From contig NZ_AP022608.1 of the NCBI RefSeq assembly GCF_010728925.1, forward strand, positions 2,170,001 to 2,234,000: DNA of 64,000 bases. Reading direction: 5' to 3'. A program made the translations under genes and the position numbers. The stretch's first letter is position 1. Each line of letters begins with the position of its first letter. The DNA is from Mycolicibacterium gadium. Lineage in GTDB: Bacteria > Actinomycetota > Actinomycetes > Mycobacteriales > Mycobacteriaceae. A model generated the notes under the pieces. That model was not told the origin of the DNA, did no database searches, and worked only from the letters and a program-made list of their open reading frames with translations. This document shows positions 35,973 through 44,425 of the stretch, piece by piece.

Positions 35973-36825
35973 TGCCGTCGGCTCCGCCGATGGACGCTGG
36001 CGCACACGACACAGCGCCCTTCATCTCGCGGTCGAGTCGGCCGAGGATTGCCTGCGCCATGCCGGACGCGCCGCACGGGAGATCGATCTGTTGATCAATG
36101 CCGGGATCTATCGCGATCGCAATCTGGCCGAGCCGGCGCTGGCCGCACTGATACAGCAGGATGTCGGCGCCAACCCCGAAGAACCACACGAAAACGGCCA
36201 TGGCACATTCTCGTTCGACGTCGCGAACGGATCCTGCGGTCTCCTCACGGCGCTACAAATCGCCGACGGCTTCCTGAAGTCACGCGTGATCAGGTGCGCC
36301 ATGGTGGTGACCAGCGATGCCGACCCCGGACACGGAATGAGCGAAAGATTCCCGTTCGCGGCGGCCGGCGCATCACTCTTGTGCACGTGGTCGGACGACG
36401 ACCGCGGACTCGGGCCAACGTACTGGCAGAATCTCCTGGACCAAGGAGAATCTCTCTCCGCCACAGTCGGGCTGGTGGATCACCGAAATGTACTTCGCTT
36501 TCACCAATCATCCTCACTGGACCAGAAATTCGCTGACGCTGCATCACGAGCCGTTGACCGGTGCCTTCGCGATGCATCGCTGACGATCGACGACGTCGAC
36601 GCAATTGTCGCAACTCCGCCCAGGCCGCAGTATCGCGCCGAACTCGCGGTCCACCTCGGTGTGTCACCAGAAAGAATCACGATGGCTGACGACGAAAGAC
36701 TGCACACCGCCTCCTTGGCGTCTGCGTTCCACCGGGCGGCCACCGCCGTCGGGGCGCCCGGCCTGATTCTCATCGTCGCTGCCGGTGCTGGAGTGACAGC
36801 CGGCGCAGCACTGTACCGGATGTGA
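35956..36825 (+). CDS. Divergent KAS-III-like protein lacking His/Asn (partner subunit)
   Basis: 289 residues of thiolase fold. It keeps a cysteine at the nucleophile position (C94 in 'ANGSCGLL'), but the region equivalent to the HQ motif reads 'VATPPRPQYRAEL' (~218-230) and the Asn position is occupied by His250 in 'RLHTASLASAF'. The N-terminus is shorter than in FabH. It overlaps the preceding, catalytically complete KAS-III. The arrangement recalls PqsB/PqsC, where one subunit is inactive. Alternative: an unrelated thiolase-fold regulator. A DosR box follows the gene and belongs to the next one. Confidence 0.75.
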   Translation: MGTVIDAVGSADGRWRTRHSALHLAVESAEDCLRHAGRAAREIDLLINAGIYRDRNLAEPALAALIQQDVGANPEEPHENGHGTFSFDVANGSCGLLTALQIADGFLKSRVIRCAMVVTSDADPGHGMSERFPFAAAGASLLCTWSDDDRGLGPTYWQNLLDQGESLSATVGLVDHRNVLRFHQSSSLDQKFADAASRAVDRCLRDASLTIDDVDAIVATPPRPQYRAELAVHLGVSPERITMADDERLHTASLASAFHRAATAVGAPGLILIVAAGAGVTAGAALYRM

Positions 36826-36837
36826 ATGTCATGCCCG

Positions 36838-36851
36838 GAGACCAAAGTCCC
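36838..36851 (+). promoter_or_regulatory. DosR box upstream of Acg-like nitroreductase
   Basis: GAGACCAAAGTCCC matches 12 of 14 core positions. It lies 65 bases before ATG 36917. Confidence 0.65.
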
Positions 36852-36916
36852 TCAACTCGAAGCAGTTTGAACGAAATTTGTCAATGTCGGACATCTAGAC
36901 TGTAGGGGTAGTGTCG

Positions 36917-37906
36917 ATGACACAAGCGATACCGAGTTTCGCGGTGATCCAAGACGCCGTACGTTTGGCCTGCCGCGCTCCGTCGCTGCACAATAGCCAG
37001 CCATGGCGCTGGGTGGCTGAAACTTCGACACTCCATCTTTTTGCCGATTTCACGCGAGTGATGAACGCCGCTGACCCCGAAGGCCGCGAGATCTACCTCA
37101 GTTGTGGCGCCGCACTCGATCATCTGACGGTTGCGATGGCCGCCTTCGGATGGGAAGCGAACGTGCAGCGCTTTCCCGATCCTGACGATCCTCTACACGT
37201 GGCGGCGGTCACCTTCGATTCGGCGCCGCCGGGAATGGCCGCAGACAGTCGAGCGCACGCGCTGGCGATCGGCAGGCGCTACACCGACCGGCGACCCTTT
37301 GAGGCTCCTGCTGATTGGGCGAGATTCGAAGTGCTGCTTCGTCAGACCGTCATCCCCCACCACGTGATGTTCGACACCGTGCTCGATAATGCGCGGCCCA
37401 CTTTGGCGACCGTCTCCCGACTTACCGCGACGATCCGGACGAACGACCCCTCCTATCGAGCGGAAATGAATTGGTGGACCTCACCTTTCGCATCTGGGGA
37501 CGGTGTCCCGCAATCCGCGTTGTTATCAGTCGAAGCAGCAGGACATATCGATGTGGGCCGACGTTTTCCCAGTCCGTACGCCGCTACCCACGCTGAAGAC
37601 GTCGAAGTTGACCGGTCCAAAATCGTGGTCCTGTCCACCCATCACGAAGATGCGCGGCTGGACGTATTACGTTGCGGAGAGGCGCTATCAGCGGTACTCC
37701 TCCAATGCACGGCAAGCGGGCTGGCGACGTGCACGCTCACACATATGACCGAACTGGCTCAAAGCCGGGAGATTGTCCGTGAATTGACGGGTCAACGGGG
37801 AATGCCTCAGTTGCTGATCAGGATCGGATATCCCCGGCCCGCGGATGCGGCATTGGCCGCTACACCGCGCAGGCCGCTGGCCGATGTGCTCGAACGACGT
37901 GGCTAA
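36917..37906 (+). CDS. acg: Acg family nitroreductase-like protein (Rv2032/Rv3131-like)
   Basis: 329 residues from ATG 36917 (GTG 36911 possible; AGGGG is eight bases before the ATG). Strong likeness to M. tuberculosis Acg: 'ACRAPSLHNSQPWRW' near 20, 'GCGAVLDH'-type 'SCGAALDHLTVAMAA' near 70, 'FPDPDDPLHVAAV' and 'GLATCTLTHMTEL' near 280. Acg proteins have a doubled nitroreductase fold whose FMN site is covered by a lid, and are thought to store or sequester FMN rather than reduce substrates. A core DosR-regulon member, fitting the upstream box. Confidence 0.9.
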   Translation: MTQAIPSFAVIQDAVRLACRAPSLHNSQPWRWVAETSTLHLFADFTRVMNAADPEGREIYLSCGAALDHLTVAMAAFGWEANVQRFPDPDDPLHVAAVTFDSAPPGMAADSRAHALAIGRRYTDRRPFEAPADWARFEVLLRQTVIPHHVMFDTVLDNARPTLATVSRLTATIRTNDPSYRAEMNWWTSPFASGDGVPQSALLSVEAAGHIDVGRRFPSPYAATHAEDVEVDRSKIVVLSTHHEDARLDVLRCGEALSAVLLQCTASGLATCTLTHMTELAQSREIVRELTGQRGMPQLLIRIGYPRPADAALAATPRRPLADVLERRG

Positions 37907-37938
37907 TTACGCGGTGCGGAGCACAAGCCCGTTCGGCT

Positions 37939-39984
37939 CTACAGCCCCGTAGGATATGTCTCGGGTGTTTCGCCCGCGGTCCACAGACTTGTGACCTCAA
38001 GCGGCTCAAGTGCTCGCGTTCTGTCGATGTGGATGATCGCATCGAACTGCTCACCGGGGCGAACGTGGTAGTAGTGACTCTGTCGTTCCGTCGCGGGCTG
38101 ATAAATGACGCCGATAGCACGCCCCAGCCGAACGACATCCAGAGGATCGGTCGCGTCGCGGCTGACGGACGACGAGACCAAGAATTCGGAACGCTCCGTC
38201 TCATGGAACAGTTCCTCGACACTACCGTTCAGGGCAGGTCTGACGAACCTGCGTTCGGCGATGCCACCCCACTCACTGGCGGCAGTGACGGTGCCCGAGT
38301 ACGTGGTAAAGCCGATCAACCGGGAGTCGTCCCCGTACCGCTCGCGCACGAGTTGGCCGAGAGTCAGCTGCCCGTCGCCGCCCACTTCGGTGGCTCTGGC
38401 ATCGCCGACATGCGAATTATGCGCCCACACCACGACGCGGGCGGGCTGCTGGTCGTGGTGCCGACCCAGGTGAGCCACCAGAGCGTTCAGGGTATGGGCC
38501 ATATGCCGATCCCGAAGATTCCAGGACGTGACTCTGCCGCTGAACATCGCTCGGTAGTAGACCTCTGCGTCCCTCACGGTCTGCGCGTTCTGCTGAGCGT
38601 AGAACGCCTCATCCTCGGCTACCAGTCCGTCACGTTGCGCATATTCCAACGCAGCACGCTGCATCTCGACCAGTTGCTCGATCGCTTCGCGCTCGCACGA
38701 CAGACCGGCGCCGAACGCCGCCGCGAATCCATACGCCTGACCGTCATCCGCCGATGTGTGGTCGAAGCAGGCGTACCTGGCCCTCGCTCGCGCCGCTGCC
38801 TGCGGGTCAACAGTGTCTAGGTAGGCGATCACTTCTTGCATAGACCGATGCAGGCTGTAGAGGTCGAGGCCGTAGAAACCCGCCTCCGGTCCACGGAGAG
38901 TACGAGCTCTCTGATTGTGATCGTGCAGCCAATCGACGAAGTCGCGCACCACGACATTGCGCCACATCCAAGCAGGGAATCGTTCAAACCCGCGCAACGC
39001 GTCGTCGGCGGTTCGGTCTTCGCCCGACCCACGTACGTATCGGTTGACTCTGTACGCGTCCGGCCAGTCCGCCTCCGCCGCAACGGCGCTGAAGCCCTTC
39101 TCTTCGATCAACCACTTGGTGATCTCTGCACGCGCCCGGTAGAACTCGTCTGTGCCGTGCGAGCTTTCACCGATCAGTACGATCCGGGCGTCGCCGATGA
39201 TTTCGTCGAGCACTTCGAACGGCGGAACGCCGCCGGGCGCGTCGATCGCAACGCGGTCGATCACCTCCGCGGCGGTCTCCTCGATGCGTATACCGACAGT
39301 AGCGAAACCTGTTGTCGGAGTGGCGAGCAGGTCACGCACCTCTTGGTCGCTCACCTGCCGAAAATCCCAGAACGACTCCCCGACTGCGAGAAATGGTGTC
39401 GGCATCGACGCACAGACAACGTCGTCGACGATCGCTGAGAACTCGCGGCAGGTCGATTCGGGGGCCGCCGGAACCGCGATCACGATTTCGGCAGGTTCCA
39501 TCTCCCGCAGGGCCTGCACTGCGGCCAACATGCTGGCACCGGTCGCAAGACCATCGTCGACGAGAATCACGGTCTTGTTCGCCAGATCCAGCGGAGGCCG
39601 ACCGCCGCGGTAGGCGGTCTCACGCCGGATGAGCTCTCGGCCCTCGCGTTCGGCGACGTCGCGCAGCTGTTGCGGCGTGACTCGTAGCGCCCGCAGTACG
39701 TCGTCATTGACGACGACGCGCCCGCCGCTGGCCAAGGCGCCGACGGCGAACTCCTCATGACCGGGCGCCCCGAGCTTCCGCACGACAAAGGTATCAAGGG
39801 GCGCAGCCAAAGCGGCCGCCACTTCCCACGCGACGGGAATGCCGCCGCGAGGCAAGCCGAGCACCACGACACCTTCGCGTCCACGGTATGCGCCGAGCAT
39901 GCCGGCCAGCACACGACCAGCTTCGCGACGGTCGCGAAAGACGCGTCTGGCTTTGCCCTTCAACACCCCTGAGGCACGAGTCAT
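37939..39984 (-). CDS. Phosphoribosyltransferase-erythromycin esterase fusion protein (Rv2030c-like)
   Basis: 681 residues. Residues ~10-220 are a phosphoribosyltransferase domain with '[18 protein letters not shown]' and the PRPP loop '[14 protein letters not shown]'. Residues ~235-675 are an erythromycin-esterase-like domain with '[18 protein letters not shown]' and '[14 protein letters not shown]'. The same fusion is M. tuberculosis Rv2030c, part of the hspX-Rv2030c-pfkB-Rv2028c DosR operon. Its chemistry is unproven. GGAGGG precedes ATG 39984. It follows the Rv1738-like gene by 25 bases and probably shares its DosR promoter. Confidence 0.9.
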   Translation of the reverse strand: MTRASGVLKGKARRVFRDRREAGRVLAGMLGAYRGREGVVVLGLPRGGIPVAWEVAAALAAPLDTFVVRKLGAPGHEEFAVGALASGGRVVVNDDVLRALRVTPQQLRDVAEREGRELIRRETAYRGGRPPLDLANKTVILVDDGLATGASMLAAVQALREMEPAEIVIAVPAAPESTCREFSAIVDDVVCASMPTPFLAVGESFWDFRQVSDQEVRDLLATPTTGFATVGIRIEETAAEVIDRVAIDAPGGVPPFEVLDEIIGDARIVLIGESSHGTDEFYRARAEITKWLIEEKGFSAVAAEADWPDAYRVNRYVRGSGEDRTADDALRGFERFPAWMWRNVVVRDFVDWLHDHNQRARTLRGPEAGFYGLDLYSLHRSMQEVIAYLDTVDPQAAARARARYACFDHTSADDGQAYGFAAAFGAGLSCEREAIEQLVEMQRAALEYAQRDGLVAEDEAFYAQQNAQTVRDAEVYYRAMFSGRVTSWNLRDRHMAHTLNALVAHLGRHHDQQPARVVVWAHNSHVGDARATEVGGDGQLTLGQLVRERYGDDSRLIGFTTYSGTVTAASEWGGIAERRFVRPALNGSVEELFHETERSEFLVSSSVSRDATDPLDVVRLGRAIGVIYQPATERQSHYYHVRPGEQFDAIIHIDRTRALEPLEVTSLWTAGETPETYPTGL

Positions 39985-40009
39985 TTCGGCCCTCCGTCTT
40001 CGACAAGTG

Positions 40010-40294
40010 TCAGTACTGCAATTTCGCCGGTCGATGGGTGACGGACTCGATGTCGTGTGCAGACACCGCCATCAACCGTCTCCCCAGATCTGACAAGGCA
40101 CGGCCGACGGCAAGTTCGTCACCGATCTCGGCGATATCCCGGTCATCGGGATTGAGCCTCGCCGTGCCGATACCCACCTCTTCTTTTTCGCGCCAACGCA
40201 GCCGCGCCTTGGCCCTGGTGAGCCCCATGTGCTCGTCGATCGACACGTCAACTGTCCAGTTCTTCTCCACGACATCCGATCGTTCGCCAGTCAT
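40010..40294 (-). CDS. DUF1876 protein, Rv1738-like (dormancy, ribosome-hibernation-like fold)
   Basis: 94 residues, the same length as Rv1738. Starts MTGERSD at 40294 with AAGGAG nine bases upstream; longer in-frame starts lack family similarity. Landmarks: '[20 protein letters not shown]', '[17 protein letters not shown]' and '[15 protein letters not shown]'. The Rv1738 structure resembles hibernation-promoting factors, and the gene is among the most hypoxia-induced in M. tuberculosis, so a role in quieting ribosomes is proposed in the literature. Two boxes in the divergent promoter agree with DosR control. Confidence 0.92.
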   Translation of the reverse strand: MTGERSDVVEKNWTVDVSIDEHMGLTRAKARLRWREKEEVGIGTARLNPDDRDIAEIGDELAVGRALSDLGRRLMAVSAHDIESVTHRPAKLQY

Positions 40295-40360
40295 CGCAGT
40301 CATCTCCTTCACGTCGTCACTCCCAACATGCATCCGACCACCCACAGCGGCTGCCCGGTA

Positions 40361-40374
40361 GGGCCCGAAGACCC
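40361..40374 (-). promoter_or_regulatory. DosR box upstream of the Rv1738-like/Rv2030c-like operon
   Basis: Minus strand GGGTCTTCGGGCCC differs from the core GGGACTWWNGKCCC mainly at position 4 and resembles the strong hspX-type box GGGACTTCGGGCCC with one change. It is 66 bases before the ATG. Confidence 0.7.
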
Positions 40375-40498
40375 CGCCGCATCGGGCCGTTCGGAGGCCC
40401 CATGCACGTTCATCGGTCGGCGGAGCGACCAGCGGGTCTCGACGGCCGGCGCCGTCGCCACCATGCGAAAAGGCCACGGCGAAACGTCGATCAGATCA

Positions 40499-40512
40499 GG
40501 GACTAGCGACCC
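40499..40512 (+). promoter_or_regulatory. DosR box upstream of second SRPBCC gene
   Basis: GGGACTAGCGACCC keeps both half-sites of the DosR core (11-12 of 14) and ends 35 bases before ATG 40548. Confidence 0.65.
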
Positions 40513-40547
40513 TAGCCCGGTGTACCCGGCCAGCGCACTGTTGGTTC

Positions 40548-41234
40548 ATGATCAAGAACGGACTCCGGCTCGCCGGGGCAACGGCGTTGCTGTACGCAGC
40601 GCGGCGGTACTACCGCAACTGGGGCACCACAAAGGAAGAGTGCCAGATGTTCCTCGACGGCGATGAGCTCATCGCCGGGCCTGTCGTACGAAGCACCGAA
40701 GCGGTGTCAATCGATGGCCCACTCGGCGCGGTCTGGCCATGGCTGGTTCAGATGGGCCAAGATCGCGGCGGCCTGTACACCTTCGAGAAATTGGAGAACT
40801 TTGCCGGGTTGCGGTACGTCAACGCAGACCGCACTCATCCTGAGTGGCAACACCTCGCGCCGGGTGACACCGTCAGGCTTGTTCCCAAGGGCTGGATGGG
40901 ATTACGTGACGGATTCGTGTTCAAGGTGGAGGAAGTCGTCGATCAGCAATCCATCGTGCTCAGCGCTTCAGTTCGCCGGGAATGGAACCGAGAATGGAAC
41001 GTAGTGTGGTCGTTCCACGTCATTCCTCACTGGGATGATCGCTGCCGGCTTCTCGTTCGCATTCGCACCCCGTTGCGCCGTCCAGGCCAGGTGCTGGTCA
41101 CCGAGCTCGCGGGACCAGCGACGGCGTTTGTGACGCGGGGGATCTTGCTCGGCATCAAACGCAGGGTCCAACAACAGGTCCAGGCCGAGGCGGCGGCTGC
41201 CAAAGCGAGCGACGACCTCCACCGCGTCATCTAG
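40548..41234 (+). CDS. SRPBCC-like protein, paralogue of the 33026-33724 product
   Basis: 228 residues. Shares with its paralogue 'DGDELIAG', 'VWPWLVQMGQDRGGLYTFE', 'ADRTHPEWQHLAPGDTVRL' and the hydrophobic N-terminus. The C-terminal ~60 residues are a different, basic helix ('GIKRRVQQQVQAEAAAAKAS'). A hydrophobic ligand pocket is expected for the fold. The DosR box directly upstream points to hypoxic expression. Function unknown; two such paralogues within 7 kb suggest recent duplication. Confidence 0.73.
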   Translation: MIKNGLRLAGATALLYAARRYYRNWGTTKEECQMFLDGDELIAGPVVRSTEAVSIDGPLGAVWPWLVQMGQDRGGLYTFEKLENFAGLRYVNADRTHPEWQHLAPGDTVRLVPKGWMGLRDGFVFKVEEVVDQQSIVLSASVRREWNREWNVVWSFHVIPHWDDRCRLLVRIRTPLRRPGQVLVTELAGPATAFVTRGILLGIKRRVQQQVQAEAAAAKASDDLHRVI

Positions 41235-41253
41235 GTCGGCGTCTGGCGGCGAC

Positions 41254-41688
41254 TCACGCGATCGTGAATTCGCGGTCCGGCTCGGACCCGAAGGTGAAGC
41301 GCCGACCGCTGATGCTCAACGGGCGGATGCGCACGTAGTGCTGCTTGACCGTGGCCGTCCACGGGAGCAGTTGGGCCCGCTCGGCCTCGTCGATCTCGGC
41401 ATCGGTACGCATCGACCTCGCAATCCCCTTGACGATGACGCTCCAGCCCTCGACGGCGCTGTGGTCGTCGACTTCGAACAGCACGTTGTTGTTGATGGCC
41501 GAGCTGACCAATTTGGTGCCCTCAGCCGTGCGAAACAACACCGTCTTGTGCTGGACTACGAAGTTGACGGGAAAGATGTCCGGTTGACCGTCGACGCTCG
41601 TGACGAGCCGTCCCAGCGAGACACTAGACATGAGGCTCCAGCATTCCGTCTCCGACAGGATGGAGATCGGTTGAGTCGGTGTGGTCAT
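41254..41688 (-). CDS. Pyridoxamine-5'-phosphate-oxidase-fold flavoprotein (Rv3129-like)
   Basis: 144 residues from ATG 41688 (MTTPTQPIS). Matches M. tuberculosis Rv3129 closely: 'KTVLFRTAEGTKLVS', 'EVDDHSAVEGWSVIVKG' and 'EAERAQLLPWTATVKQHYVR'. The split-barrel fold binds FMN or F420. Rv3129 is a DosR-regulon gene next to tgs1, and here too it sits next to the Tgs1 operon. A near-perfect DosR box is 37 bases upstream. Biochemical activity unknown. Confidence 0.88.
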   Translation of the reverse strand: MTTPTQPISILSETECWSLMSSVSLGRLVTSVDGQPDIFPVNFVVQHKTVLFRTAEGTKLVSSAINNNVLFEVDDHSAVEGWSVIVKGIARSMRTDAEIDEAERAQLLPWTATVKQHYVRIRPLSISGRRFTFGSEPDREFTIA

Positions 41689-41724
41689 GGCCGCAACGCT
41701 ACCGAACGCCTCTGCCCGGGAATG

Positions 41725-41738
41725 CGGCCAAAAGTCCC
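41725..41738 (-). promoter_or_regulatory. DosR box upstream of Rv3129-like gene
   Basis: Minus strand GGGACTTTTGGCCG matches 13 of 14 core positions. A weaker second site (GGACCCAAAGGAC on the plus strand) lies about 10 bases further upstream. Confidence 0.75.
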
Positions 41739-41809
41739 ACAAATTCAGGACCCAAAGGACGTGGACATCTGTCAGCCGGACGGCGGCCGATCCACTCTCA
41801 GGTCACAAG

Positions 41810-42619
41810 TCACCCGATGACGGGCAGCCGACGCTTGCGCGCCAATGCGACCAAGGCGTGCTGCATCACCGCGCGCACGTGGGCGTCGACCCTTCGCACA
41901 TCGGGGTCATCGCCGAACTCTGCGGCGATATCGATCGCCGGCAACACTTGCGTGACGATCTTCGTAGGCAGCGGCATATTGATCGGCAACACCACGCTGA
42001 CGCCGAACGGGAATCCGATGGTTACCGGAAGGATGTTGGTCCGAAAGAGATTGCGCTCGAGCGCCGTCAGCCGCAACGCGCGCGCCAACCACCGCCCCCT
42101 GGTCAGGTAGAACTGGTTCTCCTGGCCGCCGATCGATACCGCGGGAACGATGGGCACGCCGGCCTCGATCGCCGTCGTCACGTACCCGGTCCGCCCGCCG
42201 AAATCAATGACGTTCTCCCGCCGGGTGGGCCGGTAGACGTCGTAATCCCCACCGGGGAAGACGAGCACCAGGCCACCGGCCGCGAGGGCCTCGGCGGCGT
42301 GCTCGGGGGTGGCTCGGATGACACCGGTGCGCTCGAGAAACCCGGCCACCGGTCCGCGAAACATATTGTCGTGGGCCAGCGCGTAGAGCGGCCGCTCGTA
42401 TCCGAAGGTCTTGTAGTAGTCGACGGCCAGTACCGACATGTCGACGGTGATCAGCCCGCCCGAGTGGTTCGCCACCATCAGCGCCGGCCCAGGCGGCACG
42501 TTCTCCAATCCGAGTACCTGAGAACGGAAGTAGCTCTTCACAATCGGGCGGTGCAGGTCCACAACACGTCGTGTGAGACCCCGATCCCACTTCGCCACTA
42601 CCGAAGGTTCGTCGGCCAT
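41810..42619 (-). CDS. Lysophospholipid/glycerol-phosphate acyltransferase (PlsC-like)
   Basis: 269 residues from ATG 42619. Acyltransferase motifs: 'MVANHSGGLITVD' near 50 (an NH...D variant with a longer gap than NHx4D), 'GVIRATPEHAAEAL' near 100, 'LVFPGGDYDVYRPTRR' near 118 and 'IVPAVSIGGQE' near 157. Such enzymes acylate lysophosphatidate or other glycerol acceptors. It is the last gene of a four-gene operon with tgs1, a second DGAT and a membrane protein (start overlaps the latter by 22 bases), so it probably feeds triacylglycerol synthesis. Confidence 0.85.
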   Translation of the reverse strand: MADEPSVVAKWDRGLTRRVVDLHRPIVKSYFRSQVLGLENVPPGPALMVANHSGGLITVDMSVLAVDYYKTFGYERPLYALAHDNMFRGPVAGFLERTGVIRATPEHAAEALAAGGLVLVFPGGDYDVYRPTRRENVIDFGGRTGYVTTAIEAGVPIVPAVSIGGQENQFYLTRGRWLARALRLTALERNLFRTNILPVTIGFPFGVSVVLPINMPLPTKIVTQVLPAIDIAAEFGDDPDVRRVDAHVRAVMQHALVALARKRRLPVIG

Positions 42620-43059
42620 TCGTCCCGCTCCGCCGACGGCGCTGATTTCTGTACCCCGTCCGACGGCTCCCCCGGCGTGGACCGCTCTGGAACAACGCGC
42701 AACGCCAGCGCACCGAGTCCGAGCACCGACACCGCAGGAGTGAGGAACAGCAGTATCGCCCAGGCGAGCCCGACACCCACCCCGCTCAGCGCCCTCACCA
42801 ACGTGAATACCGCGACGAGCCAGCTGATGCCGCCGGCAAGGACCGAGACCACGGCCGCGACGGCCATCGCGCGGCCAAGCCCGTAGAGCCGGTATCCGGT
42901 AGCGGCCAACAGAGTCGCCGTGGGAGCCAGAATGACCAGGGCACCCAACCACGGCGCGTCCGCACCGAGGCGCAACCCCGGCACGAGCACGAGCGTCGCG
43001 AGGCCGGCGGCGCCCACGGTGCCGGCGACTGCGCTACCTCGACCATCCGTCCTAGGCAT
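42598..43059 (-). CDS. Small integral membrane protein in the triacylglycerol operon
   Basis: About 153 residues from ATG 43059 (ATG 43071 also in frame). Four hydrophobic segments are visible (~10-30, 38-55, 62-82, 92-118) and a hydrophilic tail. The start overlaps the stop of the DGAT gene and the end overlaps the PlsC-like gene, so expression is tightly linked to lipid acyltransferases. No family recognised; a lipid-droplet or membrane-adaptor role is only a guess. Confidence 0.65.
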   Translation of the reverse strand: MPRTDGRGSAVAGTVGAAGLATLVLVPGLRLGADAPWLGALVILAPTATLLAATGYRLYGLGRAMAVAAVVSVLAGGISWLVAVFTLVRALSGVGVGLAWAILLFLTPAVSVLGLGALALRVVPERSTPGEPSDGVQKSAPSAERDEWPTNLR

Positions 43060-44425
43060 GGCCCAAGCCAAGCGCCAACACCTCGTCGAACCCGGCGACG
43101 AGGCTGTCCATGAATACGTCGTGGTCGGGAATCGCGCCGGTATCTACGTCGATGCCGAGCGTGCACACGTCCACGTACGTCAGCAACGTGACGTTGACCG
43201 CCGCGCCGATCGTCGGGCCGAATGCGTACTGCGTCAACACCTTGGCGCCACCGAGGAACACGGGCACCGGTATCCCCGGCACGTCGCTGCACAGGAAGTC
43301 GACATTGCGCAGGATCGAGCCGATGTACCAGCGCGGCATCATGTTCAGAGCACCGGCGATCCACTGCGTGTAAGGCAGCGACTTCTCGTGCCGCACCTTG
43401 GCGGTCCTGTCGTGGATCTGGCGGATTCGCTCCTCGGGGTCGGCGGTGCCGACCGGCACGTCGAACCGCATGATGGTGATGCGGTTGCCGCCCATGTCGT
43501 CGCCCTCTTCGCGCAGGCTCATCGGCATCGTCAGGTGAAGGTCGCCGACCGTGACGCCGTGCTTTTCGTGGTAGAGGCGCAGCCCACCGGCGACGCCGGC
43601 GACGAACGCGTCGTTCAACGCACCGCCGCCCTGGTGCGCGGCGGCCCTCAGCTGTTCGAACGGGACTTCGAGCACGCCGAGCCTGCGGACCAGGCTGCGC
43701 TTGTTCATAAGCGACGAGCCGGTCCGGCTGACCGGGCGCATGGTGCGGTAGACCGAGGCGGCCAACTCGGCTGCCGACGAAGCGGTTTTCACCGGGTTCA
43801 GAATGCCGTCGGCAATCAGCTTCGGAGCCGTCCTCAGAGCCCCCGTCACCACGTCCGTCACCAAGCCGGCGCCGTATCGCGCGGTGTCGCGGTAGCCGCG
43901 TAGCCACGGCGGCGGGGGCTCCTCGGGCAGTGCCGCCACCGAACTGTGTTTGTCGGGCACCTCGGACAGATCGAAGAGGATCATCCCGATCTGGATGCCT
44001 CCGACTCCGTCGGTCAGCGCATGATGGAACTTGAGCAGCATTGCCGCGCCGTCGTTTTCGAGTCCGTCGATCAGCGTGGCCTCCCACAGGGGGCGGGCTC
44101 GGTCGAAGTCCTCCATGGCCGCGACCCGCGCCATCTCCAGCACCGTGTCGATGGTGCCGGGCGAGGGTGCCGTCACTCGGCGCATGTGGAAGTCGAGGTC
44201 GAAGTCGGGGGCGTGCTCCCACCTCGGCGGTGCGGGTGGCGGCGATGGAACGACACGCTGGCGCACCATCGGCACCATGCGCGAAATGATGTCGAAGCGA
44301 TCGCGCACTTTGTTCCAGTCCGGCGATCGGTCGAGCATGATCACCGTGACCACCGTGGATCGCAACCGAGGATCGCTTTCCATCGCCCAGGTGAAAGCAT
44401 CACTGCTTCGCATGAATTCGGTCAT
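43052..44425 (-). CDS. Wax ester synthase/diacylglycerol acyltransferase (WS/DGAT)
   Basis: 457 residues. The catalytic HHxxxDG motif is 'FHHALTDGVGG' near 135; other family blocks are 'RARPLWEATLIDGLENDGAA' near 115, 'GALNDAFVAGVAGGLR' near 290 and 'SDVPGIPVPVFLGGAKV' near 385. It transfers acyl groups from acyl-CoA to diacylglycerol or alcohols at the membrane. It starts inside the tgs1 stop (ATGA). The C-terminal 'SLVAGFDEVLALGLG' is echoed by a gene remnant at 60444-60497. Confidence 0.9.
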   Translation of the reverse strand: MTEFMRSSDAFTWAMESDPRLRSTVVTVIMLDRSPDWNKVRDRFDIISRMVPMVRQRVVPSPPPAPPRWEHAPDFDLDFHMRRVTAPSPGTIDTVLEMARVAAMEDFDRARPLWEATLIDGLENDGAAMLLKFHHALTDGVGGIQIGMILFDLSEVPDKHSSVAALPEEPPPPWLRGYRDTARYGAGLVTDVVTGALRTAPKLIADGILNPVKTASSAAELAASVYRTMRPVSRTGSSLMNKRSLVRRLGVLEVPFEQLRAAAHQGGGALNDAFVAGVAGGLRLYHEKHGVTVGDLHLTMPMSLREEGDDMGGNRITIMRFDVPVGTADPEERIRQIHDRTAKVRHEKSLPYTQWIAGALNMMPRWYIGSILRNVDFLCSDVPGIPVPVFLGGAKVLTQYAFGPTIGAAVNVTLLTYVDVCTLGIDVDTGAIPDHDVFMDSLVAGFDEVLALGLGHA

